Made by a program: the position numbers and the translations under genes. A stretch of 64,000 bases of DNA from positions 28,162,982 to 28,226,981 of the forward strand of contig NC_030681.2 of assembly GCF_000004195.4 (NCBI RefSeq). The letters are read 5' to 3'. Origin of the DNA: Xenopus tropicalis. Taxonomy: Eukaryota; Chordata; Amphibia; Anura; Pipidae. The notes beneath the pieces were generated by a model that saw only the letters and a list, made by a program, of their open reading frames with translations, had not been told where the DNA came from and ran no database searches. Shown piece after piece: positions 44,986 through 57,138 of this stretch. Within the stretch, counting starts at the first letter, position 1. Every line of letters begins with the position of its first letter.

Positions 44986-44992
44986 GCCTGCC

Positions 44993-45006
44993 GTTGCCAT
45001 GGTAAC
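44993..45006. promoter_or_regulatory. RFX X-box directly upstream of the TATA box
   Basis: GTTGCCATGGTAAC is a full, nearly palindromic X-box (GTNRCC, short spacer, RGYAAC type), 7 bp upstream of the TATA box of the phosphatase gene. X-boxes bound by RFX2/RFX3 mark ciliary and testis genes in vertebrates. Two related sites follow upstream: GTTGCTATGGTGAC at 45046-45059 and GTTGCCATGGTACC at 45096-45109, each imperfect in the right half. Confidence 0.65.
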
Positions 45007-45030
45007 TGCATACTAATGAGCTTGGGTTTG

Positions 45031-45040
45031 TGATGTCACA
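45031..45040. promoter_or_regulatory. CRE-like site, first copy
   Basis: TGATGTCACA is one base from the CREB/ATF/CREM consensus TGACGTCA. A second identical copy lies at 45134-45143. Together with the X-boxes it would suit CREM/RFX2-driven expression in male germ cells or multiciliated cells, which is inference. Confidence 0.45.
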
Positions 45041-45149
45041 ATGTGGTTGCTATGGTGACCACACAATAGAAGATAAGCAAACTGATCTTATCAGTGTTGC
45101 CATGGTACCCGCATACTAATGAGCTTGGGTTTGTGATGTCACAATGCTC

Positions 45150-46697
45150 TTTTTACTAGTATAGGATTGCATTTAACCCTTTCACTACCAGAAAATTTGG
45201 GGCTGCTGGTACTTTTATTGGCAGGTAGTTTGTGAACATTTTGTGACTAGTGATGGGCAAAATAATTTGCCAGGCACGGATTCACTGGAAATTTCCACTT
45301 CTCGCCATTGGCGGATTATTTCGCAAAACGGGAAGAAAAATTTGCTGAGTAAAAATTAGTTGCACGTGTCAAAAAAACGACTTATTTTCATATTTTCTAT
45401 TTAAAAGTATTTTAAAACTCCCACAATGCATTTTAGGTATGATATTTACAAGCCAGACAAAATCTAAATCACATGCAGTCATAGAAACTGTTTGGTGCAG
45501 AGGGAGAAAAAACGTGCATTACTATATTACTATAACTAATATCATCTTACTGCTGCACTAGCCAATGGAACACTGACACACAAGAATATTTGCTTAGTAC
45601 CATGTACAATATTTACAGCTGCTAAAATAACGTATTTATTTATGTATTGCATGTTCTTACTATAATTTGCTTAATATACTGATACCTTCACTGGGGAATA
45701 TACATAAAATATAGATATTAAAGGCCTAACATCACATATTGACTTACAGAAGCTTCAGACATTCTCTGATGTTTTATTCAGGGTTGTTAAGACCTTCAGT
45801 TAAGATGAAGATTTAGAAAATTTAAGCATATAATTTAGGTTAAAAAAAGACAGTTCAGTCTTTCCAAAATACTAAACAAACTAAATCAGAGGAAAACATA
45901 AGCAATAAAAAAAATGTGAACAATGTATTAGAATAAATGTCTAAAGGTGGCCATTGACTAAGCCACGGTCTGCATAGCACAATTATGATCTAAACCTTTG
46001 GACCAGGGACCAAATGATTGGATCAACCAAAAATCTTCCACTTAAGGAGACATACTGGGGAAAGATCTGCTTGTTTGGGAACCTGGCCAAGTGAGCATAT
46101 CTTTCATTGTATGGCCACCTTAAAAAAAGTGAGCAATCTGCCATAAGGGTCAAAATCTAATCTGAGGTATGATAGTCATTCTTTGTGTTGTAGATCACCA
46201 TTTTATATGAAACCCCCCCTTTCACCTTCCCTGTCTTGCCTTTGTCATTAGATCATCTTCCTTATTGGGGAAATCTAAAATTGGCCATACACTGATACAC
46301 AAGATCTGCTCATTTGGTGATATGTCCACCTTGAGGTGGCTAAACAATCAAATCACATAGACAGGATGTACAACATCTGGATGATGTTTGGGCAGATATC
46401 GGTCAGGTATGGCCTATACACTGGCCGATAAGCTGCTGACAGACCAAGTTGTGTATGACCACCTTTACTGGGAGCTAAAAAGATGACCTGGCTTAAAATC
46501 CATGTTATAAAGGTTGATCTTGGGTGATTCTGTTGCATGAGAATAACCAGGACAGAGGGATAAGGTACCTTCAGATATTTATATAAGGTTTGGAATCTTT
46601 ACTTGAATTGCTGAAGCTGGCCTCCAAGAACATGGCTCTTCTTCCAACAGCAAGAAGATCAGTGTGTTTACAGCTCTGGAGAGTAGACTCAAAGATC
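45150..46697. other. Non-coding region with small MITEs
   Basis: A MITE lies at about 45950-46125 (TAAAGGTGGCCAT ... ATGGCCACCTTAA). A partial relative follows at 46275-46460. Otherwise the sequence is AT-rich without genes. Confidence 0.5.
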
Positions 46698-46705
46698 AAC
46701 CTTTG

Positions 46706-47518
46706 CAGGGCCGCTGCTAGCCAAATGGGTGCCCTAAGCAGAAATTTACTTTTGTGCCCCCTCCCGCAAATATTACGAAAGTATAAATAAAATAATTTAA
46801 AAAAACACCTACTATAGGGGCCCCACACACAGTGCCCCCAATAGCCCCCATAGACAATGCCCCCATAGTAAGTGCCCCCAATAGCCCCCATAGAAAATGC
46901 CCCCATAGTAAGTGCCCCCAATTGCCCCCATAGACAGTTGCCCCATAAACAGTAGCCCCCCCTTACACAGTAACCCCCGCCGTACACAGTCGATCCTTCT
47001 TCTGCGGCTCTGCTCCTTTTGCGGCAGCGACAGGCACAGGCCCTTTTATAAGGTTGTGCCCCATGCGTATGATGTCACACGTACCACGGGGCGCAACCTT
47101 TTAAAAGGGCCTGTCACCGCCGCACAAGTTGCAGAGCAGCAGAAAAAGCCAATGGTAGGGTACAAACAAACATAAAGCAACGGCACTCAAGGGCTTCATA
47201 CGGGGCTCTGCTCTTAAAATTCTTTATTGCGGAACATGCAACGTTTCAAAGCTAAGACCGCCCCTTTGTCAAGCATGCGCTGACTGGTACAGCCAGCGAA
47301 TCTCGCTGTGCTTGATAGTTCAATGAATGTCCCGGAAATGCAGGACATTGATTGAACTATCCAGGACAGCGGGATGCGCTATAAAAACGGGCGGGACAGT
47401 GTTGGGGGGTATGTTATAATATATAAAAACGATTTTTTTGAGCAGCTGGGATGGTGCCCCCTGGGAGTTGGTGCCCTATGCAGACTGCGTACTCTGATTA
47501 TAGGGAGCAGCGGCCCTG
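46706..47518 (-). mobile_element. hAT element, short inverted relative of the 23-kb copy
   Basis: The ends are CAGGGCCGCTGCTAGCC and GGAGCAGCGGCCCTG. AACCTTTG flanks both sides (46698-46705, 47519-47526), a perfect 8-bp duplication. It shares the GTGCCCCC/GGGGGCAC repeats, the palindrome around GATGTCACAC and the CACCAACTCCCAGGGGGCACC end region with 23018-25658. The sequence from about 47150 to 47440 is unique to this copy and may be a further insertion. Confidence 0.9.
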
Positions 47519-47526
47519 AACCTTTG

Positions 47527-48825
47527 TAACATGGATTTTGAATCTGGCCAACATTTTGGTTCAAAGTTACATTCCCTAATGGGCAAGCAATCTGATGAGA
47601 AAGGTAGAAAGGATTGCTGCCTTTTGCACTGTGACCCAGTCTTAAAGATACTTTTTCTAAAATCTGCCACCTTAATTGGCAAATGCTATATCCTCGTTCA
47701 AAAAAATGTTTGGCAAGAATACTTTCCGTTTGTTTTTTATTTATTTATTTTGGTCTCCTGTAACTCAAAACGTAAAATTCAGAATATATTTATTTAATTA
47801 GGCTTTAATGGCCCTGCTAGTTTTATAGCTCAGACCATAAGGGTATTTTATACAATATTTAACTCCTTTACTATCACATGTATAAAAACCAGTAGAGTTC
47901 TTAGAACCTTTTATGGTAAAACAACATTACCTGCAATCTTATTACAATGGGCAAGATTCTGGCAAGGATATATACTAGGGCATAGCTCAGGTATTTGTAT
48001 CAAATCTATAACTTTAATAGAATAGAATAAAATTCTTTGTGGCTCTCATCTAGGGCGTGAGGTGAAACTTTCCAGATTTGCAGATACTTTTAATGACAAA
48101 CTGGAAAATAATATTGGGTTCTGTTAGTAAAAGGTTAATTCCAGAATGTCCTAAAGTAAAAGTATTGATATTTAATCACTAGCTCCATGTAACATCAATT
48201 ACCCTGAATCAGAAAAACCTGTGTTGGTGTTTTGTCACCTTGGGCAGAACACTTTATCACACTGACCCTTAGGCAGTGTATAGATTAACAGTTAATTACA
48301 ATGACACCCCATTTGATCCATTTTCCAGATTTTTAGATTTTCTTTGATGCAAAGTAGCGTACATATTTATTTATTTATACACTCCACTTGTGATGTGCAA
48401 GGGGCAGTACTGTCCCTTCAAACTGCATTCAAATAGAAACTGATAAATGATCAGTGTTTTCCATCTTTTAAATGAAGAAATCAAATGGCAATCTTGTGAA
48501 ATACGTTTGCTTTTAGAAAACTGAATATTAAGGATAAGTGCAATCTACCAGTACATTTATTTTGGAAGGGTGGCAATCAGCTAGCTGTAAAATGATGGAG
48601 AAGCTGTTTAACAGATGACTGTAACTTTAATTTCAGCATCGCACGGAAACTGATTTTGACACATTTAATGATAAGGGTACCAGTTGTACTTTTTAAACAT
48701 TCCATGTTCTTTCTTCTTCCTATAAAGCATCCCATGGACATTCTGTACCTGCAAATCATAAGACTTTAATTTAATATATCATAGATGTTGAGTCCCCGCT
48801 CAATATTGCAAGTATATTCTAGGTA
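47527..48825. other. Unassigned AT-rich stretch
   Basis: No gene signals were found; short frames only. There is nothing repetitive within the window. Confidence 0.45.
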
Positions 48826-48828
48826 CAG

Positions 48829-49160
48829 GTATGGGATCCGTTATCTAGAAACCTGATATCCAGAAAGCTCCAAATTAGGGACAGCCTATCTCCCATAAAC
48901 TCCATTTTAATAAAATAATTCAGATTTTTAACATTGATTGCCTTTTTCTCTGTAAAAATAAAACAGTGCTTTGTATTTGATCCCAATTAAGATATAATTG
49001 ATCTTTACTGGATGTAAAATAATTCTATTGGGTTTAATTAATGTTTTATTGATTTCTTAGTAGACTTACTGGTATGAAAATCCAAATTACGGAAAGACCC
49101 CTTATCCGGAATACCCTTGGTCCCGAGCATTCTGGATAATGGTTCCTGTACCTGTATTAT
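48829..49160 (+). mobile_element. Frog MITE with ACAGGTATGGGATCC ends
   Basis: The left end is TACAGGTATGGGATCCG and the right end GGTTCCTGTACCTGTA. The interior has TTATCCGGAATACCC. Copies in pieces occur at 52645-52722 and 55909-56150, with degenerate traces at 49200-49440 and 50340-50505. Confidence 0.75.
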
Positions 49161-49461
49161 GTCCTCTTGCTCCTTTTCTTCCCAATATGTTATCCATCAG
49201 TTCCTGTATAATTGCTCTTGTTATGACTTTGGTAAACTTTGTTATCGAAAGATAAGCAATTAAGAATTACAAAAATACAACTGCAACCTCTCAGAGAAAT
49301 GTTGGTTTTTTTTGGGGTTGGCAGATCAGGTACCCCAAAAGCCAGAATGTATTTTACACTAAAACCTGGAAAAGCTGTTAGCCAGACTGCTGGGGGGCTT
49401 GGGTTTTCTGGATAAGGGGATCTTTCCATCATTTGGAATTTTGGTAATTAAGGCCATTACC

Positions 49462-50060
49462 TTAAAGGAGAACTAAAGCTTAACTAAAGAAGTATGCAAA
49501 GAAATGTTGTTCGCTTCTGTACCAGCCCAAGGCAACCGCAGCCCTTTAGCAGGGAAGATCTGTGCCCCCAAAGATGCCCCCCAGTAGCCCCCCATCTTCT
49601 TTTCTGCTGATTCCCTGCACATGCTCTGTGCTACCTTCACTTACTGAGCTTAGGGACCCACTCACACTGTACTGTATATATAGAATATAAATGTCACAAT
49701 ATGAGGCCAATTAGTAAATAATACAGATTATTAGTGTATGAAACCAGTGAAATTAGCATCAGAAATTAATAATAATAATCAACCCTATAGTATCACCCTC
49801 TATTACATACAAACTTCATTTTCTGCTTGCTAATTTGCTATGAATCCTAAGCTTATTTTCTCAGCAGCTGCTCAGAACCCACTGTATATGTGAGTGTTGC
49901 AGACACTTCTAACAGGTTCCATTAAGGTGACACTCTGTGACAACATTGAAGCCCTATTACTACTATAGAGATGCTGATCCTTTAGGCTGGTTCAAAAAGT
50001 TTACTATACAAAGCATGGCATTTCTACCCATATTCATTTTTAAGTTTCGTTCTCCTTTAA
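49462..50060 (+). mobile_element. T2-type MITE
   Basis: It begins TTAAAGGAGAACTAAAGC and ends GTTTCGTTCTCCTTTAA, with TTAA at both borders. The interior is non-coding. Confidence 0.85.
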
Positions 50061-50067
50061 GTATGCT

Positions 50068-50278
50068 CAGGGTCAGACTGGGCCAGACCCGATGCTTGTT
50101 GCTGCTCCCCCGGCCACAGCTGTCCTCCCCTGATGCATTTCACTTATGCACACTCAGGGGCCCCTGCAGGGGGTTAAGGGGGTGTGGCGGGGGACTCAGC
50201 CAGCGGGGGCACCTTGGGGGGTGTGGGGCCCCTAGGGTGGTAGCCCTGGTGGGCCCTGCACCCCTCAATCTGACCCTA
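50068..50278 (+). mobile_element. hAT-type MITE next to the T2 element
   Basis: The ends are CAGGGTCAGACTGGGCC and CAATCTGACCCTA. AGTATGCT flanks both sides (50060-50067, 50279-50286). It inserted at the very edge of the T2 MITE. Confidence 0.82.
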
Positions 50279-50569
50279 AGTATGCTAGAAAATTATTTAA
50301 AACCCAAAAAGATTGTTTTGCCAACAATAAGGATTAATTATATCTTAGTTGGGATAAAGAACACTGTACCATTTTATTATTACAGAGAAAAAGGAAATCA
50401 ATTTTAAAAATGTTCATTACAATGGAGTCTATGGGATATGGGCTTCCAGCAATTTGGGGAATTTGGGGTAAACAGTTTCCATATACCTGTACAAAGAGCT
50501 CATACCAGCTTACAGATGTTTGCTTTATAAGAGCAGAGTAAGTGGACCCGGACCAAAATTTACACCTTG

Positions 50570-51030
50570 GTGCTTATTTATCAATTTGTGAATTCTATTT
50601 TGTTTTTTTGCAATCGATTAAACTTGCATATCGAATACTCACTTATTTTTTAAAGTGGTAAACTTGCCCAATTAAAAAACCTTGACTAATCAAATTTTCA
50701 AGTTTGAAACTAGAATACAACGTGTAAACAAAATTACAAATTTGAATAAAACTCATAAACTTGAATTGACAACATGGCTTGACTTAGGACAACTCCCATC
50801 GACTTCTCTAGAAACTCACAAGCTTTTAGATGGACATTCAAGTTTTCGAACCATAACTTGAATTTGAGTTTTTTAAGTACAAAAAAGCTTGAAACAAATT
50901 AAAAACCAAACTCGACCATTGATAAATCATCCCCCTTATGTTACATTACATTTTGTAAGTACAAAAAAGCTTGAATCAAATTAAAAACCAAACTCGACCA
51001 TTGATAAACCATCCCCCTTATGTTACATTA
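50570..51030 (+). mobile_element. AT-rich MITE with a duplicated right end
   Basis: TGCTTATTTATCAATTTGTG on the left pairs loosely with ATTGATAAATCATCCCCC on the right. The right end, from TACAAAAAAGCTTGAA to CCCCCTTATGTTACATTA, is present twice in tandem (50879-50950, 50959-51031). Confidence 0.6.
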
Positions 51031-51630
51031 GAATGGAGGTGGAGACCAAGCTTTCTCAAGAATTAAAAACAATAAAATATTGTAAGGCAAATAACGCTGT
51101 GGCTCTAGTGTGTATTTAAGTCCCTAGATGCCCAGAAACACTCTCTCAAATCAGCTCCCCAACAGTCCCATGCTGCAATTGTGTGAAAACTGCCAAAAAT
51201 ACAATTTTCTTTTCTTTTCAGAGGAAGACTTCATTTGAAAGCATGTTGGCAGCCTAGAGGCAAAAGTATAGACCAACATTTGGCGCCAAGACCTAAATGA
51301 TTGCTTGTTATGCATGGCTGGCACAAACTCCCATCCTCCAGTTCATCCAATCTGCTGCAAACAATTATTAAACAATATTAAGAAATTACCAGTAATCAAA
51401 GTTTTAATATGTACAATTTGGTTTACTTAGTGCTAGTTTTTTCAGTACATTTCTGGTACGAAGTGCAAAGAACAGATGCAAACCAGTATGTTTTCTGCAC
51501 ATTCACCCTGCCCTGCTGTCAGCGCCTGTGGGTGCAAATCTATCTCAAAAGGGCCTGTTCCTACCCTCATGAACGGGCATTAGAACACACCAGGAGCCTA
51601 GCTTTGTCATAGAAGCTTTCTAGATTCTAG
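51031..51630. other. Unassigned stretch
   Basis: No coding or repeat signals were recognised. Confidence 0.4.
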
Positions 51631-52470
51631 AAGGGACCCATAGGGTTAAATAGCCCCTATGGCTTTAAATCCCTACAGGTTCAGTTCCCTTAGTTGCTGG
51701 GCAGAAGGGAATGTATCTAAGTGAATTCATTAACATATGTGTGCTATTGGCTAGCAGGTATGATGACCACTTCCTGACTCACTTTGGTATAGTGCTGGGA
51801 AAGGAGTGGCACCTTCCTCTTTGCTTCCCCTTGAGGAACAGGGTGGATGGCTCCTGTGAGCCCAGGGCACAGGCCCAGGCCCAGTGAAGCGGGGAACGGG
51901 GCCCCGTGAATGAGTCATTAGATAGTGGCAGGTGTAGCTCCCTTTATAGTACCACTCTTGGGGTGTAAGGCAGTTCGGGTTGGGCTAGAAAGAGCAGCAC
52001 TGAGCTCCTACATAGGACTGGTAGTTTTGTAGGTATCTCTCCCAGACCATATTGCCTGTAGTGTAGGGATCACAGTGAATAGGGAATCAGGGTAGAGAAT
52101 TCCCTGAGGGGATCCACTACGGGTGTGGCAGAGGTGAAGTGAGATTCCTGCCAAGTCTGTACTCAGGGGAGTGTCAGTCTGTATTACACTCTGTATGTGG
52201 TGTTGCCTGTACCACTGGCCTATGAGAAGCTGTATTGTGAGTAACCTTGTGGATGTTTAATAAACGCTTATTCTTTTGTTATTTGCAAGAACCTCTGGCA
52301 CCCTCTGTTTTTATTTTTCTGCATAGCAGCAAGAGAAGTGTAGTTTCACAACACCCTCACCTTCCTCTTCCACTTAGCGAAGGCCCATTCTGGGTGAGAG
52401 AGTAACGTGTAACCCATGTTCTACTGGTACTAGTCCGGGAAGGCAGCTATTGACCTGAAATAGAGGTTAC
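51631..52470 (+). mobile_element. Probable solo LTR
   Basis: The start (AGGGACCCATAGGGTTAAAT, GCCCCTATGGCTTTAAAT) matches the fragment at 18886. There is a poly(A) signal at 52259-52264 followed by a GT-rich piece, and an end near AGAGGTTACA. No internal region is adjacent. Borders lack a clear target duplication. Confidence 0.55.
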
Positions 52471-52644
52471 AATATTTACTATGAATACCCTGTATACAGT
52501 ACATACCTGAAACACTGAGGGGTAAATGTACTAAATAAAAGTCACTTTGCACCGCTATAACTGTGCTAAAAATGTATATATGGGCTCTTTAACTATACTA
52601 CACTTTGCATACTAATACCACATATAATATACACAAAATATACA

Positions 52645-52722
52645 GGTATGGGATCCATTATCCAGAAACCCATTATCCAGAAAACTCAGAATTATTGGAA
52701 GGCCATCTCCTATAGACTTCAT
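52645..52722 (+). mobile_element. Left part of an ACAGGTATGGG-type MITE, split by insertion
   Basis: ACAGGTATGGGATCCATTAT through TAGACTTCATTTAA follows the left half of the 48829-49160 element. The right half resumes at 55909. Confidence 0.75.
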
Positions 52723-53796
52723 TTAATATAGGGGACCCAAACAGTGCAAGTTATGTAGTTCCTACATGCTGTGGAGAAGTTGTTACAATTTGTAACATAA
52801 TTATGTTAGGTTGAAAACCCCAACCTACTGTTCTTTGACTTTGGCTTATTCTTCTGCTTCTTCTTATTCTTATCGCCCCTCATTTTCTAAACGCTACTCC
52901 TCCTACAGTTTTAAGCGATCCCGCCCCCCGTCTTTTTTTGGAACCCCCCAATTTTTCCATTGACTTTGACAGGGAAAATTTTCAAACTGCTGCCACACTT
53001 ACAGCTTTGAAGCTACAGCCCCCAAACTTGAATAACATAATAGGGTCACCCCAAATGAAACAGCAACATTTGCAGGTTGACCGCAAAAGTGGGAGGGGGC
53101 AACAACAGCCAATCAAATTTCACCCATTGACTTTTATGGGGAAATTGAAACTGCTGCCAATATTACAGGTTTGAGGCTACACTCCCCAAACTTGAATCAC
53201 ACAGTCATGGGGTCAGCCTGAATGAAAATATGATGATTGTTGGATGCCCAAAAGTGGGCGGAGCTGTGAACAGCCAATCAGATTTTACCTATTGACTTGG
53301 CGGAAATTCAACCTGTTGCCATTCTCACAGTTATAACACCGGGGTCCCTAAACTTTGCAGAGCTAGTCACCTGGTAACTGTGGTTCAAAGTGAGAAAAAG
53401 TGGGCGGAGCCTCCAACAGACAATCAGATTTTACCTATTGACTTTCAATGGGGAAAATCAACCTGCCATTCTCACAGTATTAACACCAGGGTCACAAGGG
53501 GACTGCATTTTTAGGGTTTAAAAAGTAGGTGGAGCCACCAACAGCCAATCAGACTTCACCTATTGAATTTCTTTTAAATTTAAAATGCTGCCTTTCTCAC
53601 ACTATAGGGTTGATTCACTAAAGGTCAATATTTCGAGCGCTATTTATAGCATGTGTTAAAAATTTTATCGCGTCTAATTTTTCGCATCTTAACGCACGAT
53701 TCACTAAAAGGATACTTGCGTTACTTCAGACGTGATGCTGTTTGCGTTAAAGCAACGCGCGCTAATTAACGCAGCCACGTGCGAAAAAACGCACGC

Positions 53797-53861
53797 CATA
53801 TTAGCCATACATACAGCGCTACGAACATAAGTAGCACTTTATAAATAAAGATATACATACA
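53797..53861 (+). mobile_element. Short L2-type LINE tail inside the MITE
   Basis: CATACAGCGCTACGAACATA, then GCACTTTATAAATAAAG and ATACATAC is an extreme 5'-truncated L2 3' end. ACGCCAT flanks it on both sides (53790-53796 and 53862-53868). Confidence 0.75.
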
Positions 53862-54063
53862 CGCCATTACTTACGGAAAACTACTGTTCTGAAAATGACC
53901 ATTTCCCTGCAAACTGGAGGCTGCATCACTCTGGGGCCAACACAGACTTGAATAAATTCCACTGCAAAGTCCATATTGTGTTGCCAAAAGCTCATGAACT
54001 GTACTTTTCTATAATTACCGCCTGCCCCAAGTAGTAGACTAATGCGATATTTAGTGCATCTAA

Positions 54064-54668
54064 GGGGCACATTTACTAATCCACGAAGGTCCGAAAAGCG
54101 TCCGAATGCGTTTTTTTTGGTAATGATCGGTACTTTGCGACTTTTTCGCGAATTGTCGCGACTTTTTCGAGCAATACGAAAGTTGCGATAATTCGCGAAA
54201 GTCGTAATGGCTATGAAAAAGTCGCGACAATTCGCGAAAGTCGTAATGGCTATGAAAAAGTCGCGACAATTCACGAAAGTTATAATGGCAATGAAAAAGT
54301 CGCGACAATTCTCCAAAGGCATAATGGCAATGAAAAAGTGGCTACAATTCTCCAAAGGCATAATGGAAATGAAAATGTGGCTACAATTCTCCAAAGGCAT
54401 AATGGCAATGAAAAAGTCGCGACAATTCTCCAAAGGCATAATGGCAATGGAAAAGTCGCGACAATTCACGAAATTTGTTATGTCTATGAAAAAGTTGCGA
54501 CAATTCGCACAAGTCGTACCGGTTACGAAAAAGTCGTGACAATTTACGGGAAAGTCGTAACGGCAACGAAAAAAATCGCAAAAAATACGAAAAAGTCGCA
54601 AAATGTTCATTTTCCAATCCGAATTTTTCTCATTCGGATTCGGATTCGTGGATTAGTAAATCAGCCCC
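54064..54668 (+). mobile_element. Second nested Harbinger-like MITE
   Basis: Termini are GGGGCACATTTACTAATCC and GGATTAGTAAATCAGCCCC, with TAA on both sides (54061-54063, 54669-54671). Its centre is expanded into a 39-bp minisatellite. Confidence 0.85.
54206..54545 (+). repeat. 39-bp minisatellite, about nine units
   Basis: The unit is AATGGC(T/A)ATGAAAAAGTCG plus CGACAATTC and a variable end. Because 39 is a multiple of three, both strands stay open, giving a spurious 247-codon minus frame at 53867-54610. Confidence 0.93.
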
Positions 54669-55908
54669 TAAGTGTTTGTGAATCATGCGTTAGTATTATT
54701 TCTGCGCGCTAATTAATGCAATGCGGTAAAATTAATGCATTCCGTTGCGCGATATTTAACGCATGGGATAATACTTTAGCGAATCGCGCTGTTTATTTCG
54801 CATCTATTTTAACACAAAAAAAGCATGCGATAATCGTTATCGCACTTTAGTGAATCAACCCTTATTTATGTCAGGGTTCCCAAACTTTGCACAGTCAGTG
54901 ACTGGCTGACTACGTATTCAGGGTTAGAACAAGTGGGCGGAGCCACCAACAGCCAATCCATTTCCACCCATTAAATTTCATTGGTTTATATTTAAACTAA
55001 TGCCATTATTTATGTATTAATTCCAGGGTTGTTAAACTTTCCAAAGTTAGTCACTGTGTATTTGCCATTCAAAGTTAGAAAAAGGTGGGCGGAGCCACCA
55101 ACAGGCAATCACATTTACTTTCTATGGTGAAGTGTAAAATGCTGTCAGTCTCACAATTTTTATGCCCCAAAGTTGGTCACTAAGGGACTGCAGTTCAAAA
55201 TTAGGAAAATAAGGTTGGGCCACTAACAGCCAATCAGATTTCATCCATTGAATTTTATTGGTTTAAATTTAAAATGCTGCCATTCTCACACTAATTATGC
55301 CAGGGTGCCCATTGTTTGTCAATGGGTGACTTTGACTCAAGGTTAGAAAAAGTGGGCACACCCACCAACCACAAATCACAATCCACCTATTGATTTGAAT
55401 TGGTTTAAATTTAAATTGCTGCCGTTCTTTAACTATTAATCCTAGGGCCCCTAAACTTTGCAGAGTTAGTCACTGGGTAACTGCAGTTCCAGGTTAGAAA
55501 ATGTGGACGGGGCCACCAACCGCCAATCACATGTCACTCGTTGACTTTCAGTGGGGAAATTTAAGTTGCTGCCATTCAGACACTATTAAAACCAGTGTCC
55601 CCACACTTTGAACAGTGGTTTTTACTATATAACCAAGGTTAGAAAAAGTGGGCGGAACCAACAACAGATCAGATTTTATTCAGTGACTTCACGTTTTTCA
55701 ACCCAACATGAAGTTTGTTCTTAAACTTCCCTTTTTAGTTGTTTTAGTCCCTTCTCACCTGCCAGGATTTCAAGTGTTACAAAAAAAAAAGAACTGCATT
55801 GCAGCTGGACTTCAGCATATAAAAGTGGTATTTATTCATACCTATTGAAGGAACAGATTATAGTGATAGGTATATTAGGGGTATCTGGGTTGTGTGGGGC
55901 CCCTTTAA

Positions 55909-56150
55909 ATATTTCAAAATGGTTTCCTTTTTCTCTGCAATGACAAAACAGTACCTTGTACTTGATCTCAGCTACAATACAATGAATCCATATTGAAGGC
56001 AAAACAATCTTATTAGGTTTAATTAATGTGTAATTTATTTTTTAATAGACTTAAGGTATGGAAATCTATACGTATTATGGAAAGACACCCTATTTGGAAA
56101 ACTCTAGGTTCTGAGCATTCTGGATGACAGGTCACACACCTGTAGTACAT
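55909..56150 (+). mobile_element. Right part of the split ACAGGTATGGG-type MITE
   Basis: TTTAATAGACTTAAGGTATG, TTGGAAAACTCTAGGTTC and CACACCTGTAG follow the right half of the element at 48829-49160. Confidence 0.7.
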
Positions 56151-57138
56151 TCAATAATTTCATGTTGTCTTTCTGTATGAGTATTTTACTTTATTTTACT
56201 TTTTAGCAAATTTAAATGGTAACATTTGACATTTATGTTTAACTCCTAAACACTTAGCGCTGTTTCAGTGATTCCAGGTTATCAAACTTCTAAATATTAA
56301 TATGAAATTTTAAACTGTGGTTTGTAGTTTTACTCATATTTAGATTGTTAGATTTTGATTTTGGTCATTCTTTTGCAGATAGAATCCTGACTGAGCACAG
56401 CATCCTTTTCCTTGAAGCAAAAAGCAATTGAAGGTTACACAAGGAGAAAATGCCAAGCATAAAAGAATATATTTTCCACGTGGTGGAGATAAGTGGATAT
56501 TAATAGGTTTTCTTTGGATGAAATACTGAGAACAAATTGTACTTATTACAGTCTGATTCTGAGTGCACTAATATGAAACAATGTGTTTGGAGAGTGTGGT
56601 ACAGAAGGAACAATTTTTCCTTCTTGTTAAGTACGTCTGCTCCATCCTCCATAACAGTGCTTCATGGCAGGTCGAGTAATATAGAGTCCAAGGAACATCT
56701 TGTGAATCACACAGTGGTCAAGTTAGGACAGAACAATAATTATCTGGTCTCAGAGACTTTTACTTTGGAAAAAGTGCATAGCATTATTATGGACGACTGG
56801 AAAAGGGAAAACCAGCTGTGGGGGTAAAAGGCTTTATTTACAGCACTGGTAATGTCTAAATTATTTACAAATTTATGATAATTTGCCTTTTTGGAGAACA
56901 TCATCTTATTTATTGACACTGTGAATGGCCCAGTTATTATTAAAGTTTAGCTACAGAAATTAGCGCCTCATTAGGGACATTAAATATAAATGTGATGGTA
57001 TCATGTGGAAGCAGGTTGTTATATGGGAATCTGAAGGAAGTGTGAATACAAGAAAGACTCCTAAAAGCCACAGTAACTTCATTTGCCTACATCTACAGAA
57101 GCAGATGTGCTAAACAATGATTGGCTGTAACTAGAGCA
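56151..57138. other. Unassigned; possible splice acceptor and short frame
   Basis: TTTGGTCATTCTTTTGCAG at 56362-56380 is acceptor-like. A plus frame at 56537-56827 (opening at a TTG; first ATG at 56573) has no recognisable domain. Nothing links them to a gene. Confidence 0.3.

Larger units (their letters stand above)
44993..45146. repeat. Duplicated promoter module (51 bp, 103-bp offset)
   Basis: The block 44993-45043, containing X-box plus CRE-like site, is repeated at 45096-45146 with only two or three mismatches. Between them lies a third X-box-like sequence and a short palindromic stretch around GATAAGC/CTTATC at 45072-45091. No repeats of this type occur elsewhere in the window. Confidence 0.8.
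53606..54862 (+). mobile_element. Nested Harbinger-like MITE, 1.26 kb
   Basis: Termini are AGGGTTGATTCACTAAAG and CTTTAGTGAATCAACCCT. TAT flanks both sides (53603-53605, 54863-54865); an unfilled unit of the array confirms the site as CACACTATTTATG. Further insertions lie inside. Confidence 0.85.
52797..55745 (-). mobile_element. Array element A, inverted copy
   Basis: It is the reverse complement of the family at 1990-6430: units with CAGCCAATCAGATTT.ACC, GTGGGCGGAGCCACCAACAG and GGTCCCTAAACTTTGCA. Both natural ends are present (AGGTTGAAAACCCCAACC side and ACCCAACATGAAG side). It is shorter than copy 1 and holds a nested MITE at 53606-54862. Confidence 0.85.
52723..55908 (-). mobile_element. 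TTAA-type MITE split by array element A
   Basis: TTAA borders are at 52723-52726 and 55905-55908. The terminal motifs are AGGGGACCCAAAC on the left and, read inward on the other strand, AGGGGCCCCACAC. TGTTACAAATTGTAACAAC and GGGACTAAAAC, adjacent in the copy at 736-1010, are separated here by the array element. Confidence 0.8.

Noticed and set aside
53867..54610. Minus-strand frame of 247 codons with repeating NCRDFFIA blocks
   Set aside because: It follows a 39-bp minisatellite (multiple of three) in a nested MITE and has no domain or start context.
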